Shown: one piece after another, positions 11,937 through 23,500 of the stretch
Numbering within the stretch: position 1 is the first letter of the stretch
Layout: each line of letters starts with the position of its first letter
Assembly: GCA_011033025.1 (NCBI GenBank)
Contig: WFMF01000003.1
Coordinates: 1,891,483-1,955,482 of the forward strand
Source of the DNA: Beroe forskalii
Lineage: Eukaryota; Ctenophora; Nuda; Beroida; Beroidae
DNA length: 64,000 bases
Reading direction: 5' to 3'
The notes under the pieces: model-generated
Seen by the model: the letters and a program-made list of their open reading frames with translations, nothing else
Databases searched by the model: none
Told to the model about the DNA's origin: nothing
Position numbers and translations under genes: made by a program

Positions 11937-12284
11937 CACGTCCGTTTACAAGACTAGATCAGCAGCTCACTGCAGTACCGCCCTCAGTAAGCAGTTTGAT
12001 CCGACAATTGACTTCATAATCTTTACGGTTTCTTATTCTCATATTGAATTATACAACTGCTAACAGCTTGACAGTTGTACGTTTGTCGTCTTGAATCTGT
12101 CATTTCGCTAAAGCAAGAGCTGTGAGACGTGAGTGTTACCATTCCCACATTGTGAGGATGGGGAGAAATCATATTGTACTTGTTGATTCACTCAAGTAAA
12201 CGCAACATTGACCCCTCTACCAGTAGGCACCTATGTAGAAACTGCAGGAAATGTAGCACTGTGGAGTGACCCTGTGACTATGGC

Positions 12285-15200
12285 ATGGGCGGGGGACAGA
12301 GCGTGCTGACCACTGATGCTGCCACTCAGACCACCCCAGAAGAGTTCATGAGGTCCTTTGCTGACGTCATGAAGAAGCCCTCAGGAGCGGCGGCTGCCGT
12401 GGCAGCGGCGGTAAGAGTGGGAGGGATGGCCAGAGTCAAGGAGGAGGAGCCCAGCCCCTACCAGATAGTCCAGAACTTCTCTCCAGGTGAGCCTACCAGA
12501 TAGTCCAGAATTTCTCTCCAGGTGAGCCTACCAGATAGTCCAGAATTTATTTTTTGATATTTTTTGATATTTTTTTGAAATTTTTTTGATATTTTTTTGA
12601 TATTTTTTTGATATTTTTTTTGAATTGTTTTGAAATTTTTTTGGATTTTTTTACTCTAATCTTGATAGCAAGTAACCTGATCACCACCAAGTAACCCCTG
12701 ATATCCCTGGCAGATCAGATCAGAGAGATGCTGTCACTGTACAAAGACAAGCAGGAGGCAATAGACAGGTCGTCCATCAAGGCTACAGTGCAAGCTAAGC
12801 GAGACCTCTACAACTCCCTGTCCATCTCCAAGGAACCTTCTAAACCTCGTCTAGACCACGCAGTCCTACACCGACAAAGTTAGTAGTCAATTGTGAGAAC
12901 TTAATCAGTTGTGAGCACCTAGTCAGTAGTGAGTACCTATTCAGTAGTGAGCACCTAGTCAGTAGTGAGTACCTAGTCAGTAGTGAGTACTGAGTACCTA
13001 GTCAGTTGTTAGTACATAGTCAGTAGTTACTACCTAGTCAGTAGTGAGTACCTAGTCAGTAGTGAGTACCTAGTCAGTAGTGAGTACCTAGTCAGTAGTA
13101 AGTACCTAGTCAGTAGTGAGTACCTAGTCAGTAGTGAGTACCTAGTCAGTAGTGAGTACCTAGTCAGTAGTGAGTACCTAGTCAGTAGTGAGTACCTCGT
13201 CAGTAGCAAGTACCTAGTCAGTAGTGGGTACCTAGTAGTGAGTAAGTATAGGAGTACCTAGTCAGTAGTGAGTACCTAGTCAGTAGTGAGTACCTAGTCA
13301 GTAGTGAGTACCTAGTCAGTAGTGAGTACCTAGTCAGTAGTGAGTACCTAGTCAGTAGTGAGTACCTAGTCAGTAGTGAGTACCTCAGTAGTGAGTACCT
13401 AGTCAGTAGTGAGTACCTAGTCAGTAGTGAGTACCTAGTCAGTAGTACCTAGTCAGTAGTGAGTACCTAGTCAGTAGTGAGTACCTAGTCAGTAGTGAGT
13501 ACCTAGTCAGTAGTGAGTACCTAGTCAAGTCAGTGAGTACCTAGTCAGTAGTAGTCAGTAGTGAGTACCTAGTCAGTAGTGAGTACCTAGTCAGTGAGTA
13601 CCCAGTAGTGAGTACCTAGTCAGTAGTGAGTACCTAGTCAGTAGTGAGTACCTAGTCAGTAGTGAGTTGCTAGTCAGTAGTGAGTAGCTAGCCAGAAGTG
13701 AGTACCTAGTCATTAGTGAGTACCTAGTCAGTAGTGAGTACCTAGTCAGTAGTGAGTACCTAGTCAGTAGTGACTAGTGAGTACCTAGTCAGTAGTGAGT
13801 ACCTAGTCATTAGTGAGTACCTAGTCAGTAGTGAGTACCTAGTCAGTAGTGAGTACCTAGTCAGTAGTGAGTACCTAGTCAGTAGTGAGTACCTAGTCAG
13901 TAGTGAGTACCTAGTCAGTGAGTAGTCAGTAGTGAGTACCTAGTCAGTAGTGAGTACCTAGTCAGTAGTGAGTACCTAGTCAGTAGTGAGTACCTAGTCA
14001 GTAGTGAGTACCTAGTCAGTAGTGAGTACCTAGTCAGTAGTGAGTACCTAGTCAGTAGTGAGTACCTAGTCAGTAGTGAGTACCTAGTCAGTAGTGAGTA
14101 CCTAGTCAGTAGTGGGTACCTAGTCAGTAGTGAGCACCTAGTCAGTAGTGAGTACCTAGTCAGTAGTGAGTACCTAGTCAGTAGTGAGTACCTAGTCAGT
14201 AGTGAGTACCTAGTCAGTAGTGAGTACCTAGTCAGTAGTGAGTACCTAGTCAGTAGTGAGTACCTAGTCAGTAGTGAGTACCTAGTCAGTAGTGAGTACC
14301 TAGTCAGTAGTGAGTACCTAGTCAGTAGTGAGTACCTAGTCAGTAGTGAGTACCTAGTCAGTAGTGAGTACCTAGTCAGTAGTGAGTACCTAGTCAGTAG
14401 TGAGTACCTAGTCAGTAGTGAGTACCTAGTCAGTAGTGAGTACCTAGTCAGTAGTAAGTGAGTACCTAGTCAGTAGTGAGTACCTAGTCAGTGGTGAGTA
14501 CCTAGTCAATAGTGAAAGTGCCTAGTCTAGTGAGTCCTCAGTAGTGAGTAGTGAGTACCTAGTCAGTAGTGAGTACCTAGTCAGTAGTGAGTACCTATAG
14601 TCAGTAGTGAGTACCTAGTCAGTAGTGGGAGTACCTAGTCAGTAGTGAGTACCTAGTCAGTAGTAGTGAGTACCTAGTCAGTAGTGAGTGCCTAGTGAGT
14701 ACCTAGTCAGTAGTGGGTACCTAGTCAGTGAGTGAGTAGTGAGTACCTGGTCAGTAGTGAGTGCCTAGTCAGTAGTGAGTACCTAGTCAGTAGTGTCAGA
14801 GTACCTAGTCAGTAGTGAGTACCTAGTGTCAGTAGTGAGTACCTAGTCAGTAGTGAGTCAGTGGTGGTGCCTAGTCAGTGGTGAGTACCTAGTCAGTAGT
14901 GAGTACCTAGTCAGTAGTGAGTACCTAGTCAGTAGTGAGTACCTAGTCAGTAGTGAGTACCTAGTCAGTAGTGAGTACCTAGTCAGTAGTGAGTACCTAG
15001 TCAGTAGTGAGTACCTAGTCAGTAGTGAGTACCTAGTCAGTAGTGAGTCAGTAGTAGTGAGTACCTAGTCAGTAGTGAGTACCTAGTCAGTAGTGAGTAC
15101 CTAGTCAGTAGTGAGTACCTAGTCAGTAGTGAGTACCTAGTCAGTAGTGAGTACCTAGTCAGTAGTAGTGAGTACCTAGTCAGTAGTGAGTACCTAGTCA

Positions 15201-18200
15201 GTAGTGAGTACCTAGTCAGTAGTGAGTACCTAGTCAGTAGTGAGTACCTAGTCAGTAGTGAGTACTCAGTAGTCAGTCAGTGAGTACCTAGTCAGTAGTG
15301 AGTACCTAGTCAGTAGTGAGTACCTAGTCAGTAGTGAGTACCTAGTGAGTACCTAGTCAGTAGTGAGTACCTAGTCATTAGTGAGTACCTAGTCAGTAGT
15401 GAGTACCTAGTCGGTGAGTACCTAGTCAGTAGTAGTGAGTACCTAGTCAGTAGTGAGTACCTAGTCAGCAGTGAGTACCTAGTCAGTAGTGAGTACCTAG
15501 TCAGTAGTGAGTACCTAGTCAGTAGTGAGTACCTAGTCAGTAGTGAGTACCTAGTAGTCAGTAGTGAGTACCTAGTCAGTAGTGAGTACCTAGTCCTAGT
15601 CAGTAGTGAGTAGTGAGTACCTAGTCAGTAGTGAGTACCTAGTCAGTAGTGAGTACCTAGTCAGTGAGTACCTAGTCAGTAGTGTGCACTAGTCAGTAGT
15701 GAGTACCTAGTCAGTAGTAGGTACCTAGTCAGTAGTGAGTACCTAGTCAGTAGTGGAGTACCTAGTCAGTAGTGAGTACCTAGTCAGTAGTAGGCACCTA
15801 GTCTAGTCAGTAGTGTGAGTACCTACCTAGTCAGTAGTGAGTACCTAGTCAGTAGTGAGTACCTAGTCAGTAGTGAGTACCTAGTCAGTAGTGAGTACCT
15901 AGTCAGTAGTGAGAACCTAGTCAGTAGTGAGTACCTAGTCAGTAGTGAGTACCTAGTCAGTAGTGAGTACCTAGTCAGTAGTGAGTACCTCGTCAGTAGT
16001 AAGTACCTAGTCAGTAGTGAGTACCTAGTCAGTAGTGAGTACCTAGTCAGTAGTGAGTACCTAGTCAGTAGTGAGTACCTAGTCAGTAGTGAGTACCTAG
16101 TCAGTAGTAAGTACCTAGTCAGTAGTGGGTACCTAGTCAGTAGTGGGTACCTAGTCAGTAGTGAGTACCTAGTCAGTAGTCAGTACCTAGTCAGTAGTCA
16201 GTACCTAGTCAGTAGTGAGTACCTAGTCAGTAGTGAGTACCTAGTCAGTAGTGTGTACCTAGTCAGTAGTGAGTACCTAGTTAGTAGTGAGTACCTTGTC
16301 AGTAGTGAGTACCTAGTCAGTAGTGAGTACCTAGTCAGTAGTGAGTACCTAGTCAGTAGTGAGTACCTAGTCAGTAGTGAGTACCTAGTCAGTAGTGAGT
16401 ATAATAATGACAAGTTTATACTTATTATGAGTGAGAAGTGACAAGATATTCCCCGATAGAAATAGACAAAGAAGTCATTGATGATGCCTCATTAAACCGG
16501 ACTTTGATAGAGTGAATAGCTGTTAATATAATTGTTAAACTGACTAGGTAGTAGTAGTAGAATAGCTGTCAAACTGTTTGGCGCGAGAGGGCACTAGACA
16601 GTGAGATGTCATCAATAGATCTAATGAATTATTGTATTACTGTTGATGCCGTATCGGTATAGGAGGCAAAAAGGTGCAAAGAGGTCACTACTCGAGTCTA
16701 TAGGATATCATTCCGGTACATGTCGACTGTCGAGAGTTATGCATTCCGCCTCCTGAAACATAATAAGCGTTTAAAATGAGAGAAAACATTTTAAAATAAA
16801 ATTTACTTAACCAGTTGAAACTTTCTGGCTCTGGTCTTTGAACAGAGCTGTTCAGTGCTTAGGACGAGCTGCATGAGAATGGAACTGCAATCACGGCAAT
16901 GCGTGGATTGTGAATTAGCTTTGAGAAATCAAGAAATCATGTCGCTGTCAAGCTATCATGTTCAGTGTCTCACAATATTTACAGCGCTTGAATTCACTAA
17001 CTTAGAAGATCGCCGATATGATACTAAATCCTTTGGCTTTCTCCCTTCTTTATTTCGAGGATTAGGATACTGTAAGCGTTTCCCGGAAAATATCAATAAT
17101 GCAGCCGATGAGTGATAAAATTTTGCATGCTATTTTTAGTGATTTGAATTAATCAAAATTGACTGCATTTAGACACTTTAGGCAAACTTTACTCCCTTTG
17201 TTGATTTGTGTCTGAACTGTCTGAGGTTTAATTGGCCTTCAGTCACCCATCTAATCCAGCCCTTACCTAAGTTTCAAGACAAATTAAATCAGGCCGGATT
17301 AAATCTACTTTTTAGCAGAGATAAATTTTAAACCAACCCACAAATCCACAAAGTTTTACCGGTTGTTCAGCTTCTTTTAGTTAATTTTGAGCACTCTGAC
17401 AACGCTGATTCAGATCGGATAAATCAGGTATGTATCGGACTATCGGCAGATTCCAGTACTTGATTTACGTTGGCGAGGAGCAAAATGAGTAGTCGTCTAT
17501 TTCAATTATCACGGCCGCAGAGTAGGTATGCCTACAGTAGCACCTCCAAAACTCAGATAATTGCGAATTCTCGCTATAAAACTTGCATACTCAGTGTGAA
17601 AGGCTTAAGCAGCCTGGTGTTACAAACCAGGCTCAATTCCCGGACAACACTTGCCTCAGACAGAATGCTTATAACAATACCAAGCAACAATAAAGCGATA
17701 AGCATTAAACCGTTTAGAATCACTTCAAGTTTGAATTAGACCCCAGCCTAGCGCACTGCCCCAGGTCCCTATTCTACGCTTTTTGGTCTCCTAGGAAACC
17801 ATAGAGTACACATATTTAAATAATAAATGATTTAAAGTAACAAAATTCGCTAATTTGCCCATAAACTGGCACCCCTCTGTGGAAGGGGTTTCAATCAATC
17901 GAAATCATGTACTGGCGAAAGTTTCTTCTATTTTTGATCACTCCAAAGAGGTTTATAGCGATAATCTATAACACAGTCTTTATTCCAGATCATCCAAAGG
18001 GCTATTTAACGAAAATAACAACTGATTACGAAGCAAAGCACGATGAAGAGATAACGGTTCATAAGGGCACAATGGTCAAGGTAAGAAAATAATGGAAGAA
18101 GATAAAATCAGTTCAAGATATCATCAATAGAATCGAGCGATTAATCGTAAATTGCAAACCATACGAAAATTGTAAATATATCGAATTCCCCCCCCCCCTC

Positions 18201-20351
18201 CCTTAATATTGCAAGAAATAAGATTCTCAACAGACGTGCATTGATAGCAGCCAGAATGTAAGGAATTTGTGACATTGGCTTATTTATACATCATTTTTTC
18301 AAAAGGTTATAATGCCAATCTTTTCACATAAAAGTTAGTTTGGACATCTGTGGTGACCAAAAAACTTTTTTGAACATGATATTACCTTATTTGTGGCAAC
18401 TGTGAGGTTAAATATGAGGCTGATTTGAGCAAAAATGCCTTATTTCACAGCTTTTGGCCATTTAATGCATCAAAGAAGTGTTTTAGTCCTCCAAAAGTAT
18501 TTTTTTCTTGATCTGGAGGTCAAAATCCACCTTTTAGGTCAAAAGTTAGGAATTTGTGACCTTGCGTTGTCGATTTGAGGCTAACACAAAATCCAATTTT
18601 TTGATAAAAACATGGGAAGGAAGACACTTATCCTCACCTGAGATCTGCCAACAAATCCTTATGAGTAAAATTTTGATTTGAGGTGATCTTAGACAGTTTC
18701 AGCTTCATTTTGGTATCAAGAATATGTCTTTACTTGCTTTTGTTGCTGTTTTGAGGCTAAATTTTGTCATGACATCTCAAAACCTGGATTTTACTGTTTT
18801 TAGCCACTTCAAACATCAAAGAAGTGTTTGAGTCCTCCCAAAGTCATCAGTCTCCATCAAAAGGTCAAAATATACTTCCTTGGTCAAATTTGGGAGTTTT
18901 TGACCTTGCGTTGTCCATTTGAGGCTAAAAAATGACCTGAATTTTTGATAAAATCCCCAGGAGGAAGTCACTTAACCTCTCCTGAGAGCCACCAATCCAT
19001 CCCATTGTGAAAAATTTGGGTTTGAGGTGATCCTGGACAGTTTCAGCTTCATTTTGCCATCAAGAATCTGTTTTCATTGGCTATTGTTGCTGTCTTGAGG
19101 CTAAAACTGTGTCGCGACATCTGAAAACCTGGATTTTACAGTTTTTAGCCATTTTTAACCTCATGGGGGTGCTTCAGTCCTCCTAAAGAAATGTAATCTT
19201 AATCAAGAGGTCAGAATATACTTCCTTGGTTCAAATTTGGGAGTTTTTGACCTTGCGTTGTTCATTTGAGGCAAAAACAAGGCCAAATTTTAAGATGAAA
19301 TTCCCGGGAGGACATCGCTTAACCTCACCTGAGAGCCACAAATTCATCCCATTGTGCAAAATTTTGGTTTGAGGTGATCCTTGACAGTTTCAGCTTCATC
19401 TTGGTAACAAAATTATGTTTTCATTGGCTTCTGTTGTGGTCTTGAGGCTAAATTTGTGTTGTGACATCTGAAAACCCGGTTTTCGGAAAACGGGCCTAAG
19501 ATTAACCCCTGAGGGACAACATAAAGAGGTGGGACCAGTTTAATGCCACCAACTTGTAGCCACCATGGGTACTACAAGTTGGTAAGACAACTTCAGGTCA
19601 GGCCCCTCTCCCTCTGGGAATAATAGGTCGTCTACATAGCGCTGACACCGCCTCTTTGACCAGACCACGGAAAAGTAAAGCAGGTAGCCAGGATCTATCC
19701 ATGTCAACTTGTAGCAGCCATGGGTACTACAGTTTGGTGTAGGATTGGTTTCTCTTCTGTGTTGGATATTGAGGTTAAGAAGGCCGTCTACAAGGCCGCA
19801 TGGGTTGCATCCCACCGCCCCGATAACCTCAACCGGGCCACGAAGGACTTGGCCTTTCCAGTGAAGACTCTTCTTATGTAGGAGGGTCTTCTCGAATTTT
19901 TGAGATAGATCCCAAGGCTGTATCTCTTTTAGTTTTTGAGTTATGAGCTCTTTTGTGAGGGAAATCGAGTCGCATGTCACAAATCGAAAGCGACTTTTTA
20001 GGTGGTTTTAACCTCATAAAATCTCAACATAAGGTCGGATTTTTGATAATTTTGTTGCAAATGATAGATATCAATGAGTTCTTTCATATAAGACTGTTTC
20101 CAGCCATCTGGGGTGCCTATTTCACTGCACAGAAGCCTTTAAGTGTCAAAAATGGCCAACTTGCATTCTGGCTGCTATCGATGCGTGTTATTTAGAAGTT
20201 TAACACTCGTCCATTGACCTAAAACTTTTACAATTCCAAGGTCCTAAGAAACCACAAAGACGGAAGATACGAGGTTTACACGGCTGGAGGGTTTGGACTC
20301 GTGCCTGGAAAAGTGCTGGCCTACATCCAATACGAACCTGACTTCACATGA
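12285..20351 (+). CDS. N-myristoylation-signal protein with C-terminal atypical SH3 domain
   Basis: Exons 12285-12486, 12714-12878, 17989-18080 and 20241-20351 join in phases 1, 1 and 0 to give exactly 190 codons including stop (189 residues). The start MGGGQS fits the N-myristoylation pattern (Gly2, Ser6). Residues 1-67 include an alanine run; 68-122 are charged and probably helical (QIREMLSLYKDKQEA). Residues about 130-184 form an SH3 domain: TTDYEA, then DEEITVHKG, then VKVL, then GFGLVPG. The conserved specificity-pocket Trp is replaced (DGRY) and the P-x-x-Y tyrosine is missing (PGKVL), so ordinary PxxP binding is doubtful. Likely a small membrane-tethered adaptor; no named family recognised. 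The exon 2 donor (AAA/gttagt) sits at the very edge of the 18-bp satellite. A 5'-overlapping ATG at 12280 in strong context encodes nine codons only. The long introns 2 and 3 are full of repeats. Confidence 0.75.
12487..12556 (+). repeat. 35-bp duplication of an exon end and its splice donor
   Basis: The last bases of exon 1 with its donor (CTCTCCAG/gtgagcc) are copied in tandem with a 35-bp step, so a second identical donor lies at 12522. A third, partial copy ends at about 12548 and runs into T-rich repeats. Use of the second donor would shift the frame, and the first frame meets TAG just after the junction. Confidence 0.8.
12546..12650. repeat. T-rich (TTTTTTTGATA)n simple repeat in intron 1
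   Basis: About eight imperfect units of a run of T followed by GATA or GAAA, inside the 227-bp first intron of the SH3 gene. Confidence 0.85.
12879..16400. repeat. 18-bp satellite array, ~190 copies, in intron 2 of the SH3 gene
   Basis: The unit GTCAGTAGTGAGTACCTA repeats almost without break for 3.5 kb. The first few units are decayed (GTTAGTAGTCAATTGTGAG and so on), then it becomes highly homogeneous around 13.9-14.4 kb, with scattered indels and short truncated units elsewhere. Every unit carries GTGAGTA, a strong 5' splice-site sequence on the sense strand, and CTAGTCAG two bases before it. One frame per strand is open (VSSEYL on plus, RYSLLT on minus) because 18 is a multiple of 3; these are not taken as proteins. 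The array starts at the exon 2 donor itself. Confidence 0.95.
16401..17988. other. remainder of SH3-gene intron 2
   Basis: AT-rich intronic sequence with no recognised exon. ORFs here are short and lack splice support. The intron ends in TTTATTCCAG. Confidence 0.5.
18310..19490. repeat. three tandem ~350-bp units in SH3-gene intron 3
   Basis: Diverged copies share GACCTTGCGTTGTC, GAGGTGATC..GACAGTTTCAGCTTCAT and AAGTGTTT(G/T)AGTCCTCC. Repeats of the last motif fall near 18475, 18822 and 19168, so the step is about 346 bp. No ORF is conserved between units. Confidence 0.75.
19497..20240. other. end of SH3-gene intron 3, with unassigned minus-strand ORF
   Basis: A 146-codon minus-strand ORF (19980-19540) includes a twice-repeated stretch around CCAACTTGTAG..CTACAAGTTGG (19548-19583 and near 19703-19736). 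It has no recognisable domain or splice context and may be a worn transposon segment. The intron ends in an unusual AAG acceptor (CAATTCCAAG/GT). Confidence 0.3.
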
Positions 20352-20745
20352 GGTTGCTAAGCAACATCCTAGCAACATAACGCGCGCTACCCTGTCTACG
20401 GGCTTGAAAGACGACGGTTGGGACTTGGGGTCAATGGCGAAAACAGCGGGTATCACGAATCATTTGACGGTATAATCTGCTCGGAAATATTCAAATATAG
20501 GGCGCTGGCCGCTGTGGTCTGTCTAGGCAGTTGTCACCTGCTAAGATAGTAAGATATGAGTTGTTTCTTTTAACAGTAAACTGCTACAACTTCTTTTTGA
20601 TAAATAACGTAAGATAATGGGAAAACAGCAAGAAATCATTGATGTTAGACGGTTATAACCTAATATCGTTGATAATTGCTTGCATCTCACGAATATAATG
20701 CATTATGCAAATTTATGGTTATTGGAATGAAGTTTTTTAAATTCC

Positions 20746-20751
20746 AATAAA
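20746..20751 (+). terminator. AATAAA polyadenylation signal for the SH3 gene
   Basis: First canonical AATAAA after the TGA at 20349-20351, about 400 bp into the presumed 3' UTR. Confidence 0.5.
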
Positions 20752-21934
20752 GTTTCCTTGGATAAACATCGATAGCAAAACCCTTGATAAACATGTTGAT
20801 TTTAAATAAGTTCTTTGATTCCCATGTCCGATTTTATGTATGCGATATTACGGATGAGATGACTGTTCTTCTGACTGATAACTGACAATAACTACTAAGA
20901 TAAAGCTGTTCCGTATTCCCAGAATTATGAATTATCATACCAATAAGCCGGCAGCGGTTTATCACCTCTTTTCAATTTGAAGACACATTTCATCGACTTT
21001 ATAATCACGCTGCTTGCACTCTTTTTGTGCTTTAATAAAGATAATATAAAGATAATATAACGGTTCATTTATTAGACGTATCCTGAGATATGAGAATTAA
21101 GTTGATGTGCTGACAGAGCTCTAACCTAGGATTCTAATATATCAGCCTCATAAACCTTTGCTTTATTTCTTTCTTTGTTGCTTGAGCGCCTGCAGCAGTC
21201 TCCCGGCTGCAGCAACCGTTCAATTTGTGAATATTTGTAAATACAATTCTGTACATAGCCGAAAAACTCGTAAAACATTGAAAATCCAAAAGTTTGAGTG
21301 TTTCATTTATATTCTCACAGAAGACAATTAACTGATTAAATACTAAAGTACTGAAGTAGTGATGAATAACTAATACGTGCATTTGATCTAATTCTGAACT
21401 CGGAATAGAATAATATATTTTTGATTAAATTGTGAGCTCAGATTTTGAGCACTTCCTAAGTATAAATTAAAACATTGAAGTTCACTTATGTAGAGGTAAG
21501 ACAATGTGGCATATGTCTCCAATCCATCAATGGACCAATGGGCCAATGGTCATCAATTCTGAGTTCTATTATTTGATGGCTGAATAATCTGATTTTCTGT
21601 ACTTTTATAAAAGTGTACTGGTGCTAAGTGATTTCCACATAGCCAAAGAATGCCTTCCAAAACAAAACTGAAATAATGACTATCGCAACTTGTAATATGA
21701 ACCACTGCGGTATTTGTTGCCGCTCGGCAAGGTTTTAGTTTACTGTTACAGGTCTTGATCTATGCTCCAAGTGCAAATCATTATGACATGCGCTTAGTAC
21801 TACGGATAGTTTAACGGACAACGCAGAGAAACGGACGTTGGACATGTCCTCAAGAGTTTAAACGATATAACTGATGCGAGATAGTTGTAATCAGAAGCTT
21901 TCGAAAATCTTGTGATTATCGTCATTCGTCATCA

Positions 21935-22190
21935 GCCTTTTTGTCTGTTTTTATCAGGACAAAAGGGACAAAACGAGCATAGGTTTTTTTGCCCGCTTTG
22001 TCAGTTTAGTCCGATTTTTTCCTACAGAAAAGCGGACGAAACGTACATTTCTGTTTTGAGAAAGTTGACAAAACGGTAAAACGGACATGTCCGGACTAAA
22101 CGGACAAATTTTCATATCCGTTTTGTCCTATAACTTGTCCGCTTTGCTTGTCTGTTTTAATTTTCCTGATTTCAGGACAGAACGGACGGT
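21935..22190. repeat. degenerate GGACAAAACGG repeats on both strands
   Basis: Variants of GACAAAACGGACA and its complement TGTCCGTTTTGTCC recur about ten times in 250 bp, so the segment could fold on itself. It looks like simple-sequence decay. Confidence 0.5.
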
Positions 22191-22977
22191 GACAAAAAGT
22201 TTAGAGGATATAATATCGAAATCTGTTCTAATATCAAGACAAGAAACAGGGAAAATAGATTATACAGACTAGCGCAGCTTCGAGGCATTTGAAATAGGAA
22301 ATGAGTAGAAGGTGTAATAATGCAATCTTGTTAGATTCCTGAATATCTTAATGCTTTAATGCAGATAGTCATTGAAGTAAAATCATTCAAGGATATCGAA
22401 TAAGTTGGTCGAATAAATTGGCAACTTTAAAGAATTATAAATGATAAAGATATTGTACTTTTAAAGCTTTATGAAGCTATGATAACAGTAGTGAAGCAAT
22501 CAAAACTTGGCGAACATCATGATCGATCCACATTCGTGAATCTAGTTATGCATGTTATTAGGGCCCTTTGGAATTTAGTAAACTTAACGACAATGAAAAC
22601 TTTGGCGACAAACTATTAATATCGAGAGTTGAAAAATTAGGATTAGCCAAGAAATCCTCACATTTAAGAGGGACCTCCTCCGTAGATTTGGCCATGGGGA
22701 TTTAGCCCGATAATCAATTTGAGAATAGCAATTTATCAATTTATTTAAGGTTGACAGACCACTCGAAAGCGATTGATTATCTATCAAGTAGTAAGTATAA
22801 TTACGAGAATACACAATTATGCAGAATTTTATAATAGTTAGCAACTTCTCAAATCTTCATTTAAGAAAAGGATGACGTGGCAGGGGAACGGACATTTTGC
22901 CACAAGTGGAAACATTTTACCTCACGAAACTTTGCCACATGATTTTTCAACTATTGGCAAAGGTTTTAGAGTCTGGA

Positions 22978-23045
22978 TTTTGGCTAGGGATAGGGCTAGA
23001 GTCAAGGGTTTGGGTTAGGTTAGGGTTATGGTTAGGGTCATGGGA
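22978..23045. repeat. degenerate interstitial telomere-like (TTAGGG) repeat
   Basis: GGTTAGGTTAGGGTTATGGTTAGGG and flanking GGGATAGGGCTAGAG variants give a short, worn run of TTAGGG-like units on the plus strand. TTAGGG is the common animal telomere repeat. Confidence 0.5.
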
Positions 23046-23339
23046 GATAGATAAAGTGCACTGAGGTAAAATGTCTGAGGTTATAAGTCGGGCTCCTGAT
23101 ACGGAATCCATGCATAGGTACCTAAAACTCAAAAACAAAGGAAAATGGAGGAAGTGAAATAAGGAAATAGTCGCATGTACCTACCTAGACGTATTGGGAA
23201 TTGGTAAACACATTGTATGGATGTACCTACAATGTATCTACAATGTAGGACGAAGCAATCAGACACAAAAGCACAAAATATCAAATAAGATTTGTGGTGT
23301 AGGTAAGAGTATCGAACGTGTGAGGAGGAAATGTGTTGT

Positions 23340-23500
23340 GTACCAGAGTACACGATCTCTCACGCTACGCGGGGCCACAGGCTGGCGTGACGGCCCCTCA
23401 TTGGCTGTGACTGCTGTCACGTGACAAGAATACTGCGTGCTGATTGGACGCGCGAGGTTCAGTGTACTGGGGTGACTGCGACACTGGTTACGCGTGTGAA
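23340..23500. promoter_or_regulatory. GC-rich patch with CCAAT and CACGTG motifs, possible orphan promoter
   Basis: Against AT-rich surroundings this segment has ATTGGCTG and GATTGGACG (two inverted CCAAT boxes), GTCACGTGAC, CGCGGGGCC and ACGCGCG. A donor-like GAAG/gtatcg lies at about 23502. It could be a promoter and noncoding first exon of a gene such as the one at 30.2 kb; nothing confirms this. Confidence 0.3.

Larger units (their letters stand above)
10306..12284. promoter_or_regulatory. presumed promoter/5' leader of the SH3 gene
   Basis: This region upstream of the SH3-gene ATG holds three X-box-like motifs, two CACGTG E-boxes (about 11068 and 11153), a CCAAT (about 11131) and a TATAAGA at 11180-11186. 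Just before the gene are an ATG-TAG start-stop at 12251-12256 and an out-of-frame ATG at 12280. The transcription start is not determined, and a spliced noncoding first exon is possible. Confidence 0.4.

Noticed and set aside
15815-16441. 208-codon ORF of repeated VSSEYL, with similar ORFs on both strands over the satellite
   Set aside because: It is a by-product of an 18-bp unit lacking stops in one frame per strand; it starts and ends within the array and has no flanking gene structure.
16855-17115. 86-codon plus-strand ORF in SH3-gene intron 2
   Set aside because: No acceptor/donor pair gives a compatible phase, and skipping it joins exons 2 and 3 correctly.
17470-17739. 89-codon plus-strand ORF
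   Set aside because: Composition and context look random; no splice signals or family resemblance.
19540-19980. 146-codon minus-strand ORF as a gene
   Set aside because: It lies in an intron of the SH3 gene within repeat-like sequence, with no recognised domain or splice context; kept only as a note.
22978-23045. A true chromosome end
   Set aside because: The TTAGGG-like run is short, degenerate and internal.
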